Below the pieces are notes generated by a model. It saw only the letters and a list, made by a program, of their open reading frames with translations. It made no database searches and was not told where the DNA came from. A stretch of DNA of 64,000 nucleotides from Sphingobium sp. (GTDB lineage: Bacteria > Pseudomonadota > Alphaproteobacteria > Sphingomonadales > Sphingomonadaceae): contig JAGRES010000025.1 of the NCBI GenBank assembly GCA_020446425.1, positions 1 to 64,000 on the forward strand. Reading direction: 5' to 3'. Positions within the stretch are counted from its first letter, which is position 1; each line of letters starts with the position of its first letter. Position numbers and translations under genes: made by a program. Shown in pieces: positions 1 through 8,897 of this stretch.

Positions 1-15
1 AGTTATGATACCGTT

Positions 16-73
16 TGGGAGGCCGGGTAGGGGAGTGGGCCGGTGCGGAATATTTCAGTGTAACTGAAACAGA
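16..73 (+). repeat. Dispersed 58-bp palindromic repeat, copy A
   Basis: This 58-base stretch matches the reverse complement of 11469-11526 at 52 of 58 positions. It ends in a small hairpin, TTTCAG-TGTAA-CTGAAA. It sits two bases past the stop codon of the aldolase gene, as short intergenic repeats often do. It could act as a 3' hairpin for the tkt-fda cluster, but that is inference. Confidence 0.8.
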
Positions 74-75
74 GG

Positions 76-981
76 CTAGGCCGTGGCGAGGCTCTTCTGC
101 GTCGAAGCCGCGAAGATCTCGTCGATGGCGGCACCGAGGGACGCGTCGAACTCTGCATCGCTCATCTGCGCGCGCAGCTCTTCGAGCAGAGCACGGCTGA
201 AGCTGGCGATCATGCCGCGATTCTTCGCGAGCTCAGCGCAAGCGTCGGGACGGCTGTATCCGCCGGAAAGCGCCACAACGCGCAGCACCTTGGGATGATC
301 CACCAGTGCGTCATGGGTGCCTGCAACCGCCGGGATCGACAGCTTGAGCATCACCTGCGTTCCTTCGGGCAGCGCATCGAGCTGCTTGAGGATCTCATCA
401 CGCATGATGGTGTCACACTCGGCGCGGGTCGTGCTCTTGATGTTGATCTCCGGCTCCAGCATCGGCATCAGACCTGCGGCCAGCACCTGCTTGCCGACTT
501 CAAACTGCTGGGCGACGATGGCGGCGATACCTTCCGCATTGGCGGAGTTGATGACCGAGCGCTCCTTGGTGCCGAACACACCAAGGCTCTTGGCGCGAGC
601 CAGCAGCGTGTCAAGTTCCGGCATCGGCTTCATCATCTGGACGCCATTGGCTTCGTCTTCCAGGCCCTTGTCGATCTTGATAAAGGGAACAACGCCCTTT
701 TCAATCAGCGCGGCTGGGGTCGGCTTGCCGCCCACCTCGCCATCCATTGTCCGCTCGAACAGGATCGCACCGATCACCTTGTCGCCGGTGAATACCGGAG
801 AGCTGATGATGCGGCTGCGCATCTGGTGGATGCGGCCGAACATTTCCTCATCACCGGAATAAGCGCTTTCTTCAATTCCATAGCCCTTGAGCGCCTTGGG
901 CGTCGATCCGCCACTCTGGTCAAGCGCGGCGATAAACCCGTTACCGCTGGCGATCTTGTCCAACATTTCCTTATACTGCAT
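76..981 (-). CDS. fda: Class I fructose-bisphosphate aldolase
   Basis: The 301-residue protein belongs to the bacterial class I aldolase family, which cleaves fructose 1,6-bisphosphate to dihydroxyacetone phosphate and glyceraldehyde 3-phosphate through a lysine Schiff base, without metal. Visible signatures are the N-terminal AALDQSGGSTPKAL block (about residues 18-31), FIKIDKGL near 100-107, the MLEPEIN acidic segment near 174-180, and the Schiff-base lysine in MLKLSIP (K213). Length fits the family. It is the last gene of a minus-strand cluster with tkt, gap, pgk and a VOC protein, so it serves glycolysis/gluconeogenesis and pentose-phosphate exchange. It is not the metal-dependent class II enzyme. 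Confidence 0.95.
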   Translation of the reverse strand: MQYKEMLDKIASGNGFIAALDQSGGSTPKALKGYGIEESAYSGDEEMFGRIHQMRSRIISSPVFTGDKVIGAILFERTMDGEVGGKPTPAALIEKGVVPFIKIDKGLEDEANGVQMMKPMPELDTLLARAKSLGVFGTKERSVINSANAEGIAAIVAQQFEVGKQVLAAGLMPMLEPEINIKSTTRAECDTIMRDEILKQLDALPEGTQVMLKLSIPAVAGTHDALVDHPKVLRVVALSGGYSRPDACAELAKNRGMIASFSRALLEELRAQMSDAEFDASLGAAIDEIFAASTQKSLATA

Positions 982-1097
982 CTGTCACATTCCTTTTGAT
1001 TTGCTGCACCGTCAAAAGTCAGGTCCGCCTATCCTATTCGGCGATTCCCCTCAACCGCGTTAGCCATATTGCTGCACTTGCACGCGATGAAATAATT

Positions 1098-1520
1098 TCA
1101 GCTATCGGGCCTGTCCGGCGGCCATGGCGGCCCCTTCAGCTCCAGCCCGTTTCCCTCCGGATCGGTGAGATAGACACTGGGGCCATACCCCTCCGCGCCG
1201 TAACGCGACTTGATCTCACCTTCAATGCCATGGTCCGCCAAATGCGCCAGGATCGCTTCGCCATCCCATGGCAACACGCGAAAAGCGATATGATCGACGT
1301 TATGTCCCTTTCGTCCGGGGGCTTTTCCGCCCAGTTCTCCCAAGGGAGTGTCGGCAGGAATGAGGTCGATCAGGGCACTGCCAATCCGCAATTGATACAG
1401 ACCTATCTCGCTCTGCACCTTTTCCATCTGCGCGCCCAGCACATCTCGATAAAAAGCCACCATCGCGTCCAGATCTCTCACGCGCAAAACCACATGATCG
1501 ATATCGCGAATGGTGATCAT
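1098..1520 (-). CDS. VOC (glyoxalase/bleomycin resistance) family protein
   Basis: A 140-residue vicinal-oxygen-chelate protein with the paired beta-alpha-beta-beta-beta fold. Likely metal ligands are H9 in DHVVLRV, H77 in VDHIAFRV and E127 in NGLELKG, the pattern seen in glyoxalase I-like and dioxygenase-like members. The substrate cannot be read from sequence. It starts four bases after the pgk stop codon, so it is probably co-transcribed with pgk. A role in clearing methylglyoxal made by glycolysis is plausible from this position but is only inference. Confidence 0.8.
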   Translation of the reverse strand: MITIRDIDHVVLRVRDLDAMVAFYRDVLGAQMEKVQSEIGLYQLRIGSALIDLIPADTPLGELGGKAPGRKGHNVDHIAFRVLPWDGEAILAHLADHGIEGEIKSRYGAEGYGPSVYLTDPEGNGLELKGPPWPPDRPDS

Positions 1521-1524
1521 CGCC

Positions 1525-2712
1525 TCACCTCATCAGAGCCGCAACGCCTGGCAGCTCCTTGCCTTCCATCCATTCGAGGAAAGCGCCGCCAGCCGTGGAC
1601 ACAAAACTGAAATCGTCGGCCAAACCCGCGTGATTGAGCGCCGCGACCGTATCACCACCGCCTGCCACGGAGGTGAGTGATCCTTCTTTGGTCAGTGCCG
1701 CCGCCGTCTTGGCGAGCGCCACTGTTGCCGCATCGAACGGCGCGATCTCGAACGCACCAAGCGGGCCATTCCACACCAAGGTCTTGCAGGTCTTGAGGAC
1801 GTCCGCCAGCGCCTCGACCGCCGCAGGGCCGACATCGAGGATCATTTCGTCGGAAGCGACTTCATGCACGTTGCAGGTGCGCACCGACGGCGGGTTGGCG
1901 GCAAATTCCTTGGCGACGACAACATCATAGGGCAAGTGAATGGTGCACCCCGCGCTGTCTGCGGCATCCATGATCTTTTCCGCCGTTGCGGCAAGATCAT
2001 GCTCGCACAGCGATTTGCCGACATCCACACCGCGCGCGGCCAGGAAAGTGTTGGCCATGCCGCCGCCGATGATGAGATGATCGACCTTGTTAATGAGGTT
2101 GGTGAGCACATCAAGCTTGGACGAGACCTTCGCCCCGCCGACCACAGCCGCAACCGGCTTGACCGGCGCGCCCAACGCAGCCTGCAGCGCATCCAGTTCC
2201 TTCTCCATCGACCGTCCGGCGAAGGATGGCAGATGATGCGCCAGCCCTTCGGTCGTCACATGCGCGCGGTGCGCGGCGGAAAAGGCATCATTGACATAGA
2301 AGGACACAAGCGAGGCGAGCATCTGCGCCATATGCGGGTCATTTTTTTCCTCGCCCGGCGCAAAACGGCTGTTCTCGATGACAGTGACGCTGCCGTCGGC
2401 CAGCGAATCAATGGCATCCGGCGTAGGCCGCGACAGGAATCCGACATCACGGCCCAGAACGCTGGCGAGCGGCGCGACGACAGGCTCCAGCGAATAATCC
2501 ATATTCACCTGACCCTTGGGGCGGCCGAAATGCGCCAGAACCAGAACCTTAGCACCCTTGTCCGACAGCTCGTTCAATGTCGGCATGGCAGCACGCAGAC
2601 GGGTATCGTCCGTCACCTTGCCATCCTGCATCGGTACATTGAGGTCTTCGCGGACGAACACGGCCTTGCCGCGGATATCGCCCATGTCATCGAGGGTTTT
2701 GAAGGCTTTCAT
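1525..2712 (-). CDS. pgk: Phosphoglycerate kinase
   Basis: The 395-residue protein transfers phosphate from 1,3-bisphosphoglycerate to ADP in glycolysis, or the reverse in gluconeogenesis. Family marks are REDLNVP (21-27) and HFGRP (61-65) in the N-terminal substrate domain, RAHVTTEG in the middle, and GPLGAFE and GGGDT in the C-terminal nucleotide domain. The length is standard. It lies downstream of gap on the same strand, with a GC-rich hairpin between them, and is followed almost directly by the VOC gene. Confidence 0.97.
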   Translation of the reverse strand: MKAFKTLDDMGDIRGKAVFVREDLNVPMQDGKVTDDTRLRAAMPTLNELSDKGAKVLVLAHFGRPKGQVNMDYSLEPVVAPLASVLGRDVGFLSRPTPDAIDSLADGSVTVIENSRFAPGEEKNDPHMAQMLASLVSFYVNDAFSAAHRAHVTTEGLAHHLPSFAGRSMEKELDALQAALGAPVKPVAAVVGGAKVSSKLDVLTNLINKVDHLIIGGGMANTFLAARGVDVGKSLCEHDLAATAEKIMDAADSAGCTIHLPYDVVVAKEFAANPPSVRTCNVHEVASDEMILDVGPAAVEALADVLKTCKTLVWNGPLGAFEIAPFDAATVALAKTAAALTKEGSLTSVAGGGDTVAALNHAGLADDFSFVSTAGGAFLEWMEGKELPGVAALMR

Positions 2713-2733
2713 CAGTAATCCTGGCTAACAGCA

Positions 2734-2767
2734 AACCGCCCGCCGATCTATCGAAGGGCGGGCGGTT
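2734..2767. terminator. GC-rich hairpin between gap and pgk
   Basis: An 11-bp perfect stem (2734-2744 with 2757-2767) closes a 12-base loop. The T-rich tract (ATTTTTTC) lies on the plus-strand side, while gap and pgk are transcribed on the minus strand, where only TTTGCTGTT follows the stem. It may therefore work as a partial terminator or mRNA-stability hairpin that separates gap from pgk levels rather than as a full terminator. Confidence 0.6.
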
Positions 2768-2778
2768 ATTTTTTCAGA

Positions 2779-3789
2779 TCAGAGGAACTTCGCTACCACA
2801 CCGGTGGTGTCGATCATGCGGTTCGAGAAGCCCCATTCATTGTCGTACCAGCTCAGCACGCGCACCAGATTGCCGTCGATGACGGCGGTTTCGAGGCTGT
2901 CGATGGTGGAGCTGCGCGGATCGCCATTATAGTCGATGGAAACCAGTGGCTCATCCGAATAGCCAAGCACACCCTGAAGCGGGCCAGATTCCGAAGCCGC
3001 CTTGAGGAAACCATTGACTTCTTCGACGGTGGTCGCGCGCTTCGCAATGAACTTCAGGTCAACGACCGACACGTTCGGCGTCGGCACGCGAACCGACGAT
3101 CCGTCGAGCTTGCCCTTCAGGTCAGGCAGCACTTCGCCCACGGCGCGCGCGGCGCCGGTGGTGGTCGGGATCATCGACACGGCAGCGGCACGGGCGCGGC
3201 GCATATCCTTGTGCAGCTGGTCCAACGTGTTCTGGTCGTTGGTGTAGCTGTGGATCGTGGTCATGAAGCCGCTTTCGATACCGATCTTCTCATGCATCAC
3301 GGCGGCAAGCGGTGCGAGGCAGTTGGTGGTGCAGCTCGCGTTGGAGATGACGATGTCGTCTGCGCTCAGTGTTTCATGATTGACGCCGAACACAACAGTC
3401 TTGTCCACGCCGGTGGCGGGAGCAGAGATGACTACACGCTTGGCGCCAGCGGTCAGATGTGCGCTTGCCTTCGCCTTGTCGGCGAAGATGCCGGTGCATT
3501 CCAGAGCGATATCAACGCCATTGGCGGCGTGCGGCAGATTGGCCGGATCGCGCTCGGCGGTCACATGGATGCGCTTGCCATTGAGGATCAGGTCGGTTCC
3601 GTCGACATCGACCGTACCAGCGAAATTACCATGCACGCTGTCGCGCTTGAACAGCAGGGCGTTCGACTTGGCGTCGCCCAGATCGTTGATGCTGACCAGT
3701 TCCAGGTCATGATCGGTGCGCTCGAGGATCGCGCGGGCGACGAGACGGCCGATACGTCCAAAACCGTTGATTGCTACTTTGACAGCCAC
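2779..3789 (-). CDS. gap: Type I glyceraldehyde-3-phosphate dehydrogenase
   Basis: The 336-residue enzyme oxidises glyceraldehyde 3-phosphate to 1,3-bisphosphoglycerate with NAD(P)+. The Rossmann motif [12 protein letters not shown] is at 8-19, the catalytic cysteine is C153 in [12 protein letters not shown], and the general base is H180 in [10 protein letters not shown]. The C-terminal [12 protein letters not shown] block is intact. It sits 27 bases downstream of tkt on the same strand, consistent with an operon. Cofactor preference is not certain by eye. Confidence 0.97.
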   Translation of the reverse strand: MAVKVAINGFGRIGRLVARAILERTDHDLELVSINDLGDAKSNALLFKRDSVHGNFAGTVDVDGTDLILNGKRIHVTAERDPANLPHAANGVDIALECTGIFADKAKASAHLTAGAKRVVISAPATGVDKTVVFGVNHETLSADDIVISNASCTTNCLAPLAAVMHEKIGIESGFMTTIHSYTNDQNTLDQLHKDMRRARAAAVSMIPTTTGAARAVGEVLPDLKGKLDGSSVRVPTPNVSVVDLKFIAKRATTVEEVNGFLKAASESGPLQGVLGYSDEPLVSIDYNGDPRSSTIDSLETAVIDGNLVRVLSWYDNEWGFSNRMIDTTGVVAKFL

Positions 3790-3816
3790 TGTGTGTGCCT
3801 CCTGTTTATTGTGTCT

Positions 3817-5781
3817 TCAATTATCGAGAGCCGCGAGGATCCGCGGCGTTATCTTGTCGGCGGTCAGGCCGAAATACTCATAGAGATCGGCGATGGGCGC
3901 GGATGCGCCGAAACGGTCTATGCCGAAACGCAGCCCGGCGATGCCGGTAATCGCTTCCCAGCCGAAAGTCGTGCCTGCCTCAATGGATACGCGCAGAACG
4001 TCATGCGGCAGGATATCGTTCCGGTATGCGGCGTCCTGCGCCATGAAGCGCGACCAGCTCGGCATCGAAACGACATCGGCGGCAACGCCCTTCTCGGCAA
4101 GCTGCTTGGCGGTCGCCAGCGCGATTTCGACTTCCGAGCCGGTGGCGACGATCACCACCTGACCCTTGCCGTCACCGGACAGGCGATAGGCGCCCTTAGC
4201 ACTGCGGTTTTCCGCAGCATCGGTGCGCAGTTGCGGCAGGTTCTGGCGGGTGAGCGCCAGCACCGAGGGCTTGTCCTCATTTTCGAGCGCGAGCTGCCAG
4301 CATTCGGCGGTTTCTACCACATCGCACGGGCGCAGAACCTCGACATTCGGGATCATGCGCATCGACATGATATGCTCGATGGGCTGGTGCGTCGGACCAT
4401 CTTCGCCCAGGCCGATGCTGTCATGCGTCAGTACATAGATGACACGCTGACGCTGCAGCGCCGACATGCGGATAGCGTTGCGGCAATAGTCGCTGAACAC
4501 CAGGAAGGTGCCGCCATAGGGAATGACACCGCCATGCAGCGCCATGCCATTCATCGCGGCAGCCATGCCGAATTCACGGATGCCGTAATAGACATAACGC
4601 CCGGAATAATCGTCCTTGGTGAAGGGTGCAGTCGATTTGGTCTTGGTGTTGTTCGAGCCGGTCAAATCCGCTGAACCGCCGATCATGGCAGGGATAGCTT
4701 CGGTCAGCGGCCCCAGCGCCATTTCGCTCGCCTTGCGGGTGGCGACCTTCTTCGGATCAGCGATCAGGCCGTCGATATAGGGCTTAAGGGCAGCGGCGGC
4801 ATCCATCTTGCCTGCCATTTGCGCCTCGAAATCGGCTTTGCTGGCCGATGCAGCGAGACGTGATTCCCAATCGGCGCGGGCAGAAGTGCCCTTCTTGCCT
4901 AAGTTTTCCCACTCCGCCTTGATATCGGCGGGCACTTCGAATGGCGGATAGTCCCAGCCCAGCTCCTTGCGCGCAGCCTCGATTTCCTCTGCGCCGAGCG
5001 GCGCGCCGTGGACATTGTGGCTGCCCTGCTTGTTGGGCGCGCCCTTGCCGATGATAGTGCGGCAGGCGACCAACGACGGGCGCGGATCAGCGGCGGCTTC
5101 AGCCAACGCGCGCGCGATATCGGCAAAATCATGGCCGTCGCATTCCGCAACATGCCAGCCGGTTGCACGATAGCGCGCCTTGATGTCCTCGCTCGATGAC
5201 AACGCCACATCCCCGTCAATGGTGATGTTGTTGTCATCCCACAGCACATTGAGTCGGCCGAGCTGCAAATTGCCCGCCAGGCCAATCGCTTCGTGGTTGA
5301 TGCCTTCCATCAGGCAGCCGTCACCCGCGACCACCCAGGTGCGGTGGCTGACCAGATCGTCACCATAAACGGCGTTCAGATGGCGTTCGGCCATCGCCAT
5401 GCCGACGGCCATTGCCAGCCCCTGCCCCAGCGGACCGGTGGTGCACTCGACGCCCGGCAGCTCGAAATTTTCGGGGTGCCCCGCGCACGGGCTGTGCAGC
5501 TGACGGAAATTCCTGATGTCCTCGATGGTCGGCTTTTCATAGCCGGTGAGGTGCAGCAGCGCATAAATAAGCATCGAGCCATGACCCGCCGACAGCACGA
5601 AACGGTCGCGGTCGGCCCAATCGGGCGCGCTGGCGTCATATTTCAGATAATCCCGGAACAGCACGGTCGCCACATCGGCCATGCCCATCGGCATGCCAGG
5701 GTGGCCGCTATTGGCCGCCTGAACCGCATCCATCGCCAGCACACGGATTGTATTGGCCAGCGTTTGTTCGGAAATGGTCAT
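3817..5781 (-). CDS. tkt: Transketolase
   Basis: The 654-residue thiamine-diphosphate enzyme moves two-carbon ketol units in the pentose phosphate pathway. Markers are GHPGMPMG (26-33), the TPP-binding GDG (153-155) followed by the NN pair (184-185), and the pyrimidine-domain block DSIGLGEDGPTHQP. Length and domain order (PP, Pyr, C-terminal) are normal. It is the first gene of the minus-strand cluster and is divergent from the zapA group across about 180 bases. Its leader carries a 6-bp hairpin (GACTCG/CGAGTC, 5822-5839). Calvin-cycle use is not supported, because no rubisco or phosphoribulokinase is present here. Confidence 0.97.
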   Translation of the reverse strand: MTISEQTLANTIRVLAMDAVQAANSGHPGMPMGMADVATVLFRDYLKYDASAPDWADRDRFVLSAGHGSMLIYALLHLTGYEKPTIEDIRNFRQLHSPCAGHPENFELPGVECTTGPLGQGLAMAVGMAMAERHLNAVYGDDLVSHRTWVVAGDGCLMEGINHEAIGLAGNLQLGRLNVLWDDNNITIDGDVALSSSEDIKARYRATGWHVAECDGHDFADIARALAEAAADPRPSLVACRTIIGKGAPNKQGSHNVHGAPLGAEEIEAARKELGWDYPPFEVPADIKAEWENLGKKGTSARADWESRLAASASKADFEAQMAGKMDAAAALKPYIDGLIADPKKVATRKASEMALGPLTEAIPAMIGGSADLTGSNNTKTKSTAPFTKDDYSGRYVYYGIREFGMAAAMNGMALHGGVIPYGGTFLVFSDYCRNAIRMSALQRQRVIYVLTHDSIGLGEDGPTHQPIEHIMSMRMIPNVEVLRPCDVVETAECWQLALENEDKPSVLALTRQNLPQLRTDAAENRSAKGAYRLSGDGKGQVVIVATGSEVEIALATAKQLAEKGVAADVVSMPSWSRFMAQDAAYRNDILPHDVLRVSIEAGTTFGWEAITGIAGLRFGIDRFGASAPIADLYEYFGLTADKITPRILAALDN

Positions 5782-5961
5782 CAGGCGTATCTTTCATACC
5801 GGGCGGTTTGAGATTCGATGGGACTCGGCCGCACGAGTCGCCGTTTGCGGGGACCATTTGTCGTGATGGGACCGAATCGTCAACCGCAGCAACCATATGC
5901 ATGCGCCAATCTGTAGTTTCACCGCTTGTGCGATGACGCGGCATGTTGCTATGAGGCGGCC

Positions 5962-6150
5962 ATGCCTAGCCCGAATTTGCTCAACGCCATCAGCCGCCTC
6001 GATCAGGCTGTCAGCCGTGCCGAAGCCAGCCTGGATGCCGCGCTGGCCGATATGAATGGCCGGAAAGACGATCATGAAGCCGTGATCAAGCGCGCCATCA
6101 CCGAACTCGACACAATTATCGCGACACTGGGGAGCCAGACCGATGGCTGA
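5962..6150 (+). CDS. Small coiled-coil protein upstream of ZapA (ZauP-like candidate)
   Basis: A 62-residue, mostly helical protein with heptad-like spacing (LLNAISRLDQAVSRAEASL). The start at MPSPNLL was preferred over an upstream in-frame ATG at 5926. It overlaps the zapA start by eight bases, so the two are translationally coupled. In Caulobacter a small coiled-coil protein encoded just upstream of zapA (ZauP) works with ZapA at the Z-ring; position, size and helix content fit that role, but sequence similarity was not tested. Confidence 0.7.
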   Translation: MPSPNLLNAISRLDQAVSRAEASLDAALADMNGRKDDHEAVIKRAITELDTIIATLGSQTDG

Positions 6151-6493
6151 GGTAACGCTGACGATTGGCGGGCGCCAATATGCGATTCACTGCGGCGATG
6201 GCGAAGAAGCGCATCTCGACCGCCTCGCGAAAATGATCGACGCGAAGACGGGAATCGCACGCCAGGCATCGCCCGGCCTGACTGAGGTACGACAGCTATT
6301 GTTCGCCGCGATACTGCTCGCCGATGAAGTCCACGACATGAAAATCAAGACGGAAAAGCCGCAGGGGTCGCTGGAATTGCCGCCAGCCAGCAACGAAGCG
6401 GGCGAGGAAGTGATGGCGTCCCGCATGAATGTTCTTGCCGCGCGCATCGAAGCCCTTGCTGATAAGCTTGCGGGCGCGGCCACGACATCCTAA
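6143..6493 (+). CDS. zapA: Cell division protein ZapA
   Basis: A 116-residue ZapA-family protein, a positive regulator that bundles FtsZ filaments at the division site. The N-terminal segment (VTLTIGGRQYAIHCGDGEEAHLDRL in two parts) is the family's beta-hairpin and globular head, and the C-terminal half is a helix suited to coiled-coil dimerisation. It overlaps the preceding coiled-coil gene by eight bases and is followed by the predicted 6S RNA and the cyclo-ligase gene, an arrangement conserved across proteobacteria. Confidence 0.88.
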   Translation: MAEVTLTIGGRQYAIHCGDGEEAHLDRLAKMIDAKTGIARQASPGLTEVRQLLFAAILLADEVHDMKIKTEKPQGSLELPPASNEAGEEVMASRMNVLAARIEALADKLAGAATTS

Positions 6494-6496
6494 ATA
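6468..6496 (+). promoter_or_regulatory. Predicted promoter of 6S RNA
   Basis: A TTGCGG box (6468-6473) and a TAAATA box (6491-6496) are separated by exactly 17 bases and place a start near 6503, the 5' side of the predicted 6S RNA. The promoter lies inside the 3' end of zapA. Confidence 0.5.
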
Positions 6497-6501
6497 GGCA
6501 G

Positions 6502-6662
6502 GCGGCGGGTACTGCCCGGTACGAGCTGCAGCGAACATCCCTGAGGCGATATAACATCCAAGGGGACTGTCTCTGTACGGGTCGTGGCCCGATGCACATG
6601 GTCCCCACCTGACGTATAGGCGTCAGAGGATATTCCAGCAAACGACCCATGGTGGTCCCGCC
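6502..6662 (+). ncRNA. ssrS: Candidate 6S RNA
   Basis: The roughly 160-base stretch between zapA and the 5-formyl-THF cyclo-ligase gene is where 6S RNA lies in many proteobacteria. It can fold as a long irregular rod: GGCGGG near the 5' end pairs with CCCGCC at the 3' end, and GGGGAC (6562-6567) pairs with GTCCCC (6601-6606) in the apical arm. A side hairpin CTGACG/CGTCAG (about 6609-6626) sits on the 3' side of the central bubble, as in alphaproteobacterial 6S RNAs. 6S RNA binds housekeeping-sigma RNA polymerase by mimicking an open promoter. The ends are approximate. Confidence 0.68.
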
Positions 6663-6817
6663 AACCCATCTATTTTGCTCATGCGGGCCTGCGAATAGCG
6701 CTTTTCTGCGCGCCAGTGCTCACGTACAGGGAAGTACGCTGCGCGCTGGTGCTCGAAAATGACTATTCTCGGCGCCACCTGAACAAAATATCCGATTTTC
6801 CAGTATTGGAATGATAA

Positions 6818-7396
6818 TTGCCCGAACCGACCGACAAAGATGCCCTGCGCCTTTCCGCCCGCGCCACACGCACCGCATTTGTCGAGACGCTCGACCCGAT
6901 GGCCCACCGCCTCGCCTTTCGCGCCCTGCCCAGCCCATTGCGCGCGCGGCTGGAAGGGAGCGGTATCGTGGCTCTTTATATGGCTGTGAACGATGAAGCC
7001 CCCGCCCAGCGTCTGGCCGAAGCTCTGATTGCGGAAGGAAAGCGGCTTTGCCTGCCCTGCGTCGTCGACCGGCTGGGGAATATGGAATTTCGTGCATGGT
7101 CGCCCGGTGACGAACTGGACGACGGGCGATTCGGCACGCGCCACCCCCGGGCGCATGCGCCAGTCCTGCACCCCGACGCCATTATTGCGCCCCTCCTCGC
7201 CTTCGATGATTCTCTCAATCGGCTGGGTCAGGGTGGCGGCTATTATGACCGGGCCTTCGCCCGCTATGATACTGCGCTGCGTATCGGCCTTGGCTGGTCA
7301 GTGCAGCAGATCGACAGCGTGCCCGCCGACCCGTGGGATGTGCCGCTCAATATAGTCCTCACCGAACGCAGCCTTATCGAAAGCGAAGCAGCATGA
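6818..7396 (+). CDS. 5-formyltetrahydrofolate cyclo-ligase
   Basis: A 192-residue protein that converts 5-formyl-THF to 5,10-methenyl-THF using ATP. The family signature is the C-terminal nucleotide loop LGQGGGYYDRAF, preceded by the LLAFDDSLNRLG strand. A TTG start at 6818 is chosen because no in-frame ATG lies upstream of the conserved N-terminal basic helix and TTGGA lies a few bases upstream; an ATG at 6811 is out of frame. It is downstream of 6S RNA and overlaps the next gene by four bases (ATGA). Confidence 0.9.
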   Translation: MPEPTDKDALRLSARATRTAFVETLDPMAHRLAFRALPSPLRARLEGSGIVALYMAVNDEAPAQRLAEALIAEGKRLCLPCVVDRLGNMEFRAWSPGDELDDGRFGTRHPRAHAPVLHPDAIIAPLLAFDDSLNRLGQGGGYYDRAFARYDTALRIGLGWSVQQIDSVPADPWDVPLNIVLTERSLIESEAA

Positions 7397-7614
7397 TCGA
7401 ACCGCACCACCCCAGCTGGCGCAAACCCGTGGGCATGTTCATGATTTTGGGGCTGATCGCGCTGTGGGCTTTCCTCATCGGCAGCTTTTCCGAGCAGATC
7501 AGCGTGCTGCCGGGATGGGCGCAGATCCCCATTTATGTGGTGACGGGCATCATCTGGATCGCGCCGCTTAAGCCGCTGCTGCAATGGATGGAAACGGGCC
7601 GCTGGCGCGCCTGA
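7393..7614 (+). CDS. DUF2842 family small membrane protein
   Basis: A 73-residue protein with two predicted transmembrane helices (about residues 13-33 and 45-62) and a conserved WIAPLKPLLQWME segment after the second helix, typical of DUF2842 proteins of alphaproteobacteria. The start overlaps the cyclo-ligase stop as ATGA, so translation is coupled. Function is unknown. Confidence 0.82.
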   Translation: MIEPHHPSWRKPVGMFMILGLIALWAFLIGSFSEQISVLPGWAQIPIYVVTGIIWIAPLKPLLQWMETGRWRA

Positions 7615-7668
7615 AAACGCCCATCAGGCGGATGTCTCCGATGGACGCGAATTTATGCACGAGAGGAG

Positions 7669-7697
7669 TTGACAGCGCCCCGGCCATCCGATAGCTG
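7669..7697 (+). promoter_or_regulatory. Predicted tRNA-Asp promoter
   Basis: A perfect TTGACA box (7669-7674) lies 42 bases upstream of the mature tRNA-Asp. The expected -10 position holds only a weak TAGCTG/ATAGCT, so the call rests mainly on the -35 box and position. Confidence 0.4.
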
Positions 7698-7715
7698 CGC
7701 GGCTCCACACCAAAC

Positions 7716-7792
<77 letters not shown>

Positions 7793-7818
7793 TTTCATGA
7801 AAAAATGGGATTGCGCAA

Positions 7819-8751
7819 TTACACCGCCACAGGTGCGCTGATATGCGCTTGCGGCGCATAATCGGCGACCTCGAAATCCTCTATCGCATAATCGAACATG
7901 CTGGGCGGACGGCGATTGATCTTCAACCGCGGCGCACCTTCCGGTCGGCGCGCCATCTGCGCCTCTACCAGTTCCGCATGATTGAGGTAGAGGTGCACGT
8001 CTCCGCCCTGCCAGATCGCTTCGCCCGGCTCCAGATCGCATTGCTGGGCCAGCATGCGCGTGATCATCGACAGGCCGAAAATGTTGAACGGCACGCCCAG
8101 CGCCAGATCGGCGCTACGCTGGAACAACAGGCCGGAGAGTTTCCCGTCGGCGACGTGGAACTGATAGGTCATGTGGCAGGGCGGCAGCGCCATACGGTCG
8201 ACCTCCGCCACGTTCCAGCCGGTGAACAGCAAGCGGCGCGAGCCGGGATTGGCGCGAATAGCCTCGACCAGATCGGCGATCTGGTTATGCCCCTGCTCCG
8301 CCTTGCGGTACAGGCCGTCGCCTGCCTCTTCATAGCGCGGCCAGTTCACCCACTGCGTGCCATATACCGGCCCGAGATCGCCCCATTGCGCCGCGAAGGC
8401 GTCGTCCGCGATAATCCGGGCCTCGAAATCGTCGCGGCTGATGTCCTCACCAGTAGCGCGGCGATATTTATCGAGCGGCCAGTCGGTCCAGATATGTACG
8501 CCCTGCGCCACCAGCGGGCGGATATTGGTGTCGCCGGATAGGAACCACAACATCTCGCGCGCCGCCGCCTTCCAGTAGACGCGCTTGGTCGTGAGCAGCG
8601 GCACGGCGTCATCGGCCAGCGAAAAGCGCATCGACGCACCGAAGATGGAGCGTGTACCAACGCCGGTGCGGTCGATCCGCTCATCCCCGGCCTCCCAGAT
8701 GCGGCGCATCAGGTCGAGATACTGGTCTTCATAGTGCGAGTCGTGCGGCAA
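7819..8751 (-). CDS. thyA: Thymidylate synthase
   Basis: ThyA-type thymidylate synthase, which methylates dUMP to dTMP using methylene-THF. Key blocks are the DRTGVGT loop, the catalytic cysteine in ALPPCHMTYQF, QRSADLALGVPFNI, and the C-terminal substrate loops. The frame is open up to an ATG at 8823, but the extra 24 residues look non-homologous. A TTG at 8751 is preceded by AGGGGG five bases away, giving 310 residues with catalytic C192, so it is preferred. An insert of about 40 residues near residues 85-130, relative to the 264-residue E. coli enzyme, accounts for the length. It converges with tRNA-Asp. Confidence 0.93.
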   Translation of the reverse strand: MPHDSHYEDQYLDLMRRIWEAGDERIDRTGVGTRSIFGASMRFSLADDAVPLLTTKRVYWKAAAREMLWFLSGDTNIRPLVAQGVHIWTDWPLDKYRRATGEDISRDDFEARIIADDAFAAQWGDLGPVYGTQWVNWPRYEEAGDGLYRKAEQGHNQIADLVEAIRANPGSRRLLFTGWNVAEVDRMALPPCHMTYQFHVADGKLSGLLFQRSADLALGVPFNIFGLSMITRMLAQQCDLEPGEAIWQGGDVHLYLNHAELVEAQMARRPEGAPRLKINRRPPSMFDYAIEDFEVADYAPQAHISAPVAV

Positions 8752-8897
8752 ATATGCCCCCTGTTCCAATCGGGCGGCTGCGGCCCGGCACGCGATAGCG
8801 CATCCATGCGGATCACCGCGCACTGCGTCAAGGGCCGAGGTTCATTCCATAATGGAGTAAAAACGGCACCGTTCTCGCGATAACGGACCAAGCTCAT

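Noticed and set aside
3211-4674. Long plus-strand open frame (487 codons) antisense to gap and tkt
   Set aside because: It overlaps two clear enzymes, has no recognisable motif, and GC-rich codon structure creates such frames opposite real genes.
76-5781. Calvin-cycle (cbb) operon
   Set aside because: The tkt-gap-pgk-fda order is similar, but no rubisco, phosphoribulokinase or CbbR is present, and the aldolase is class I.
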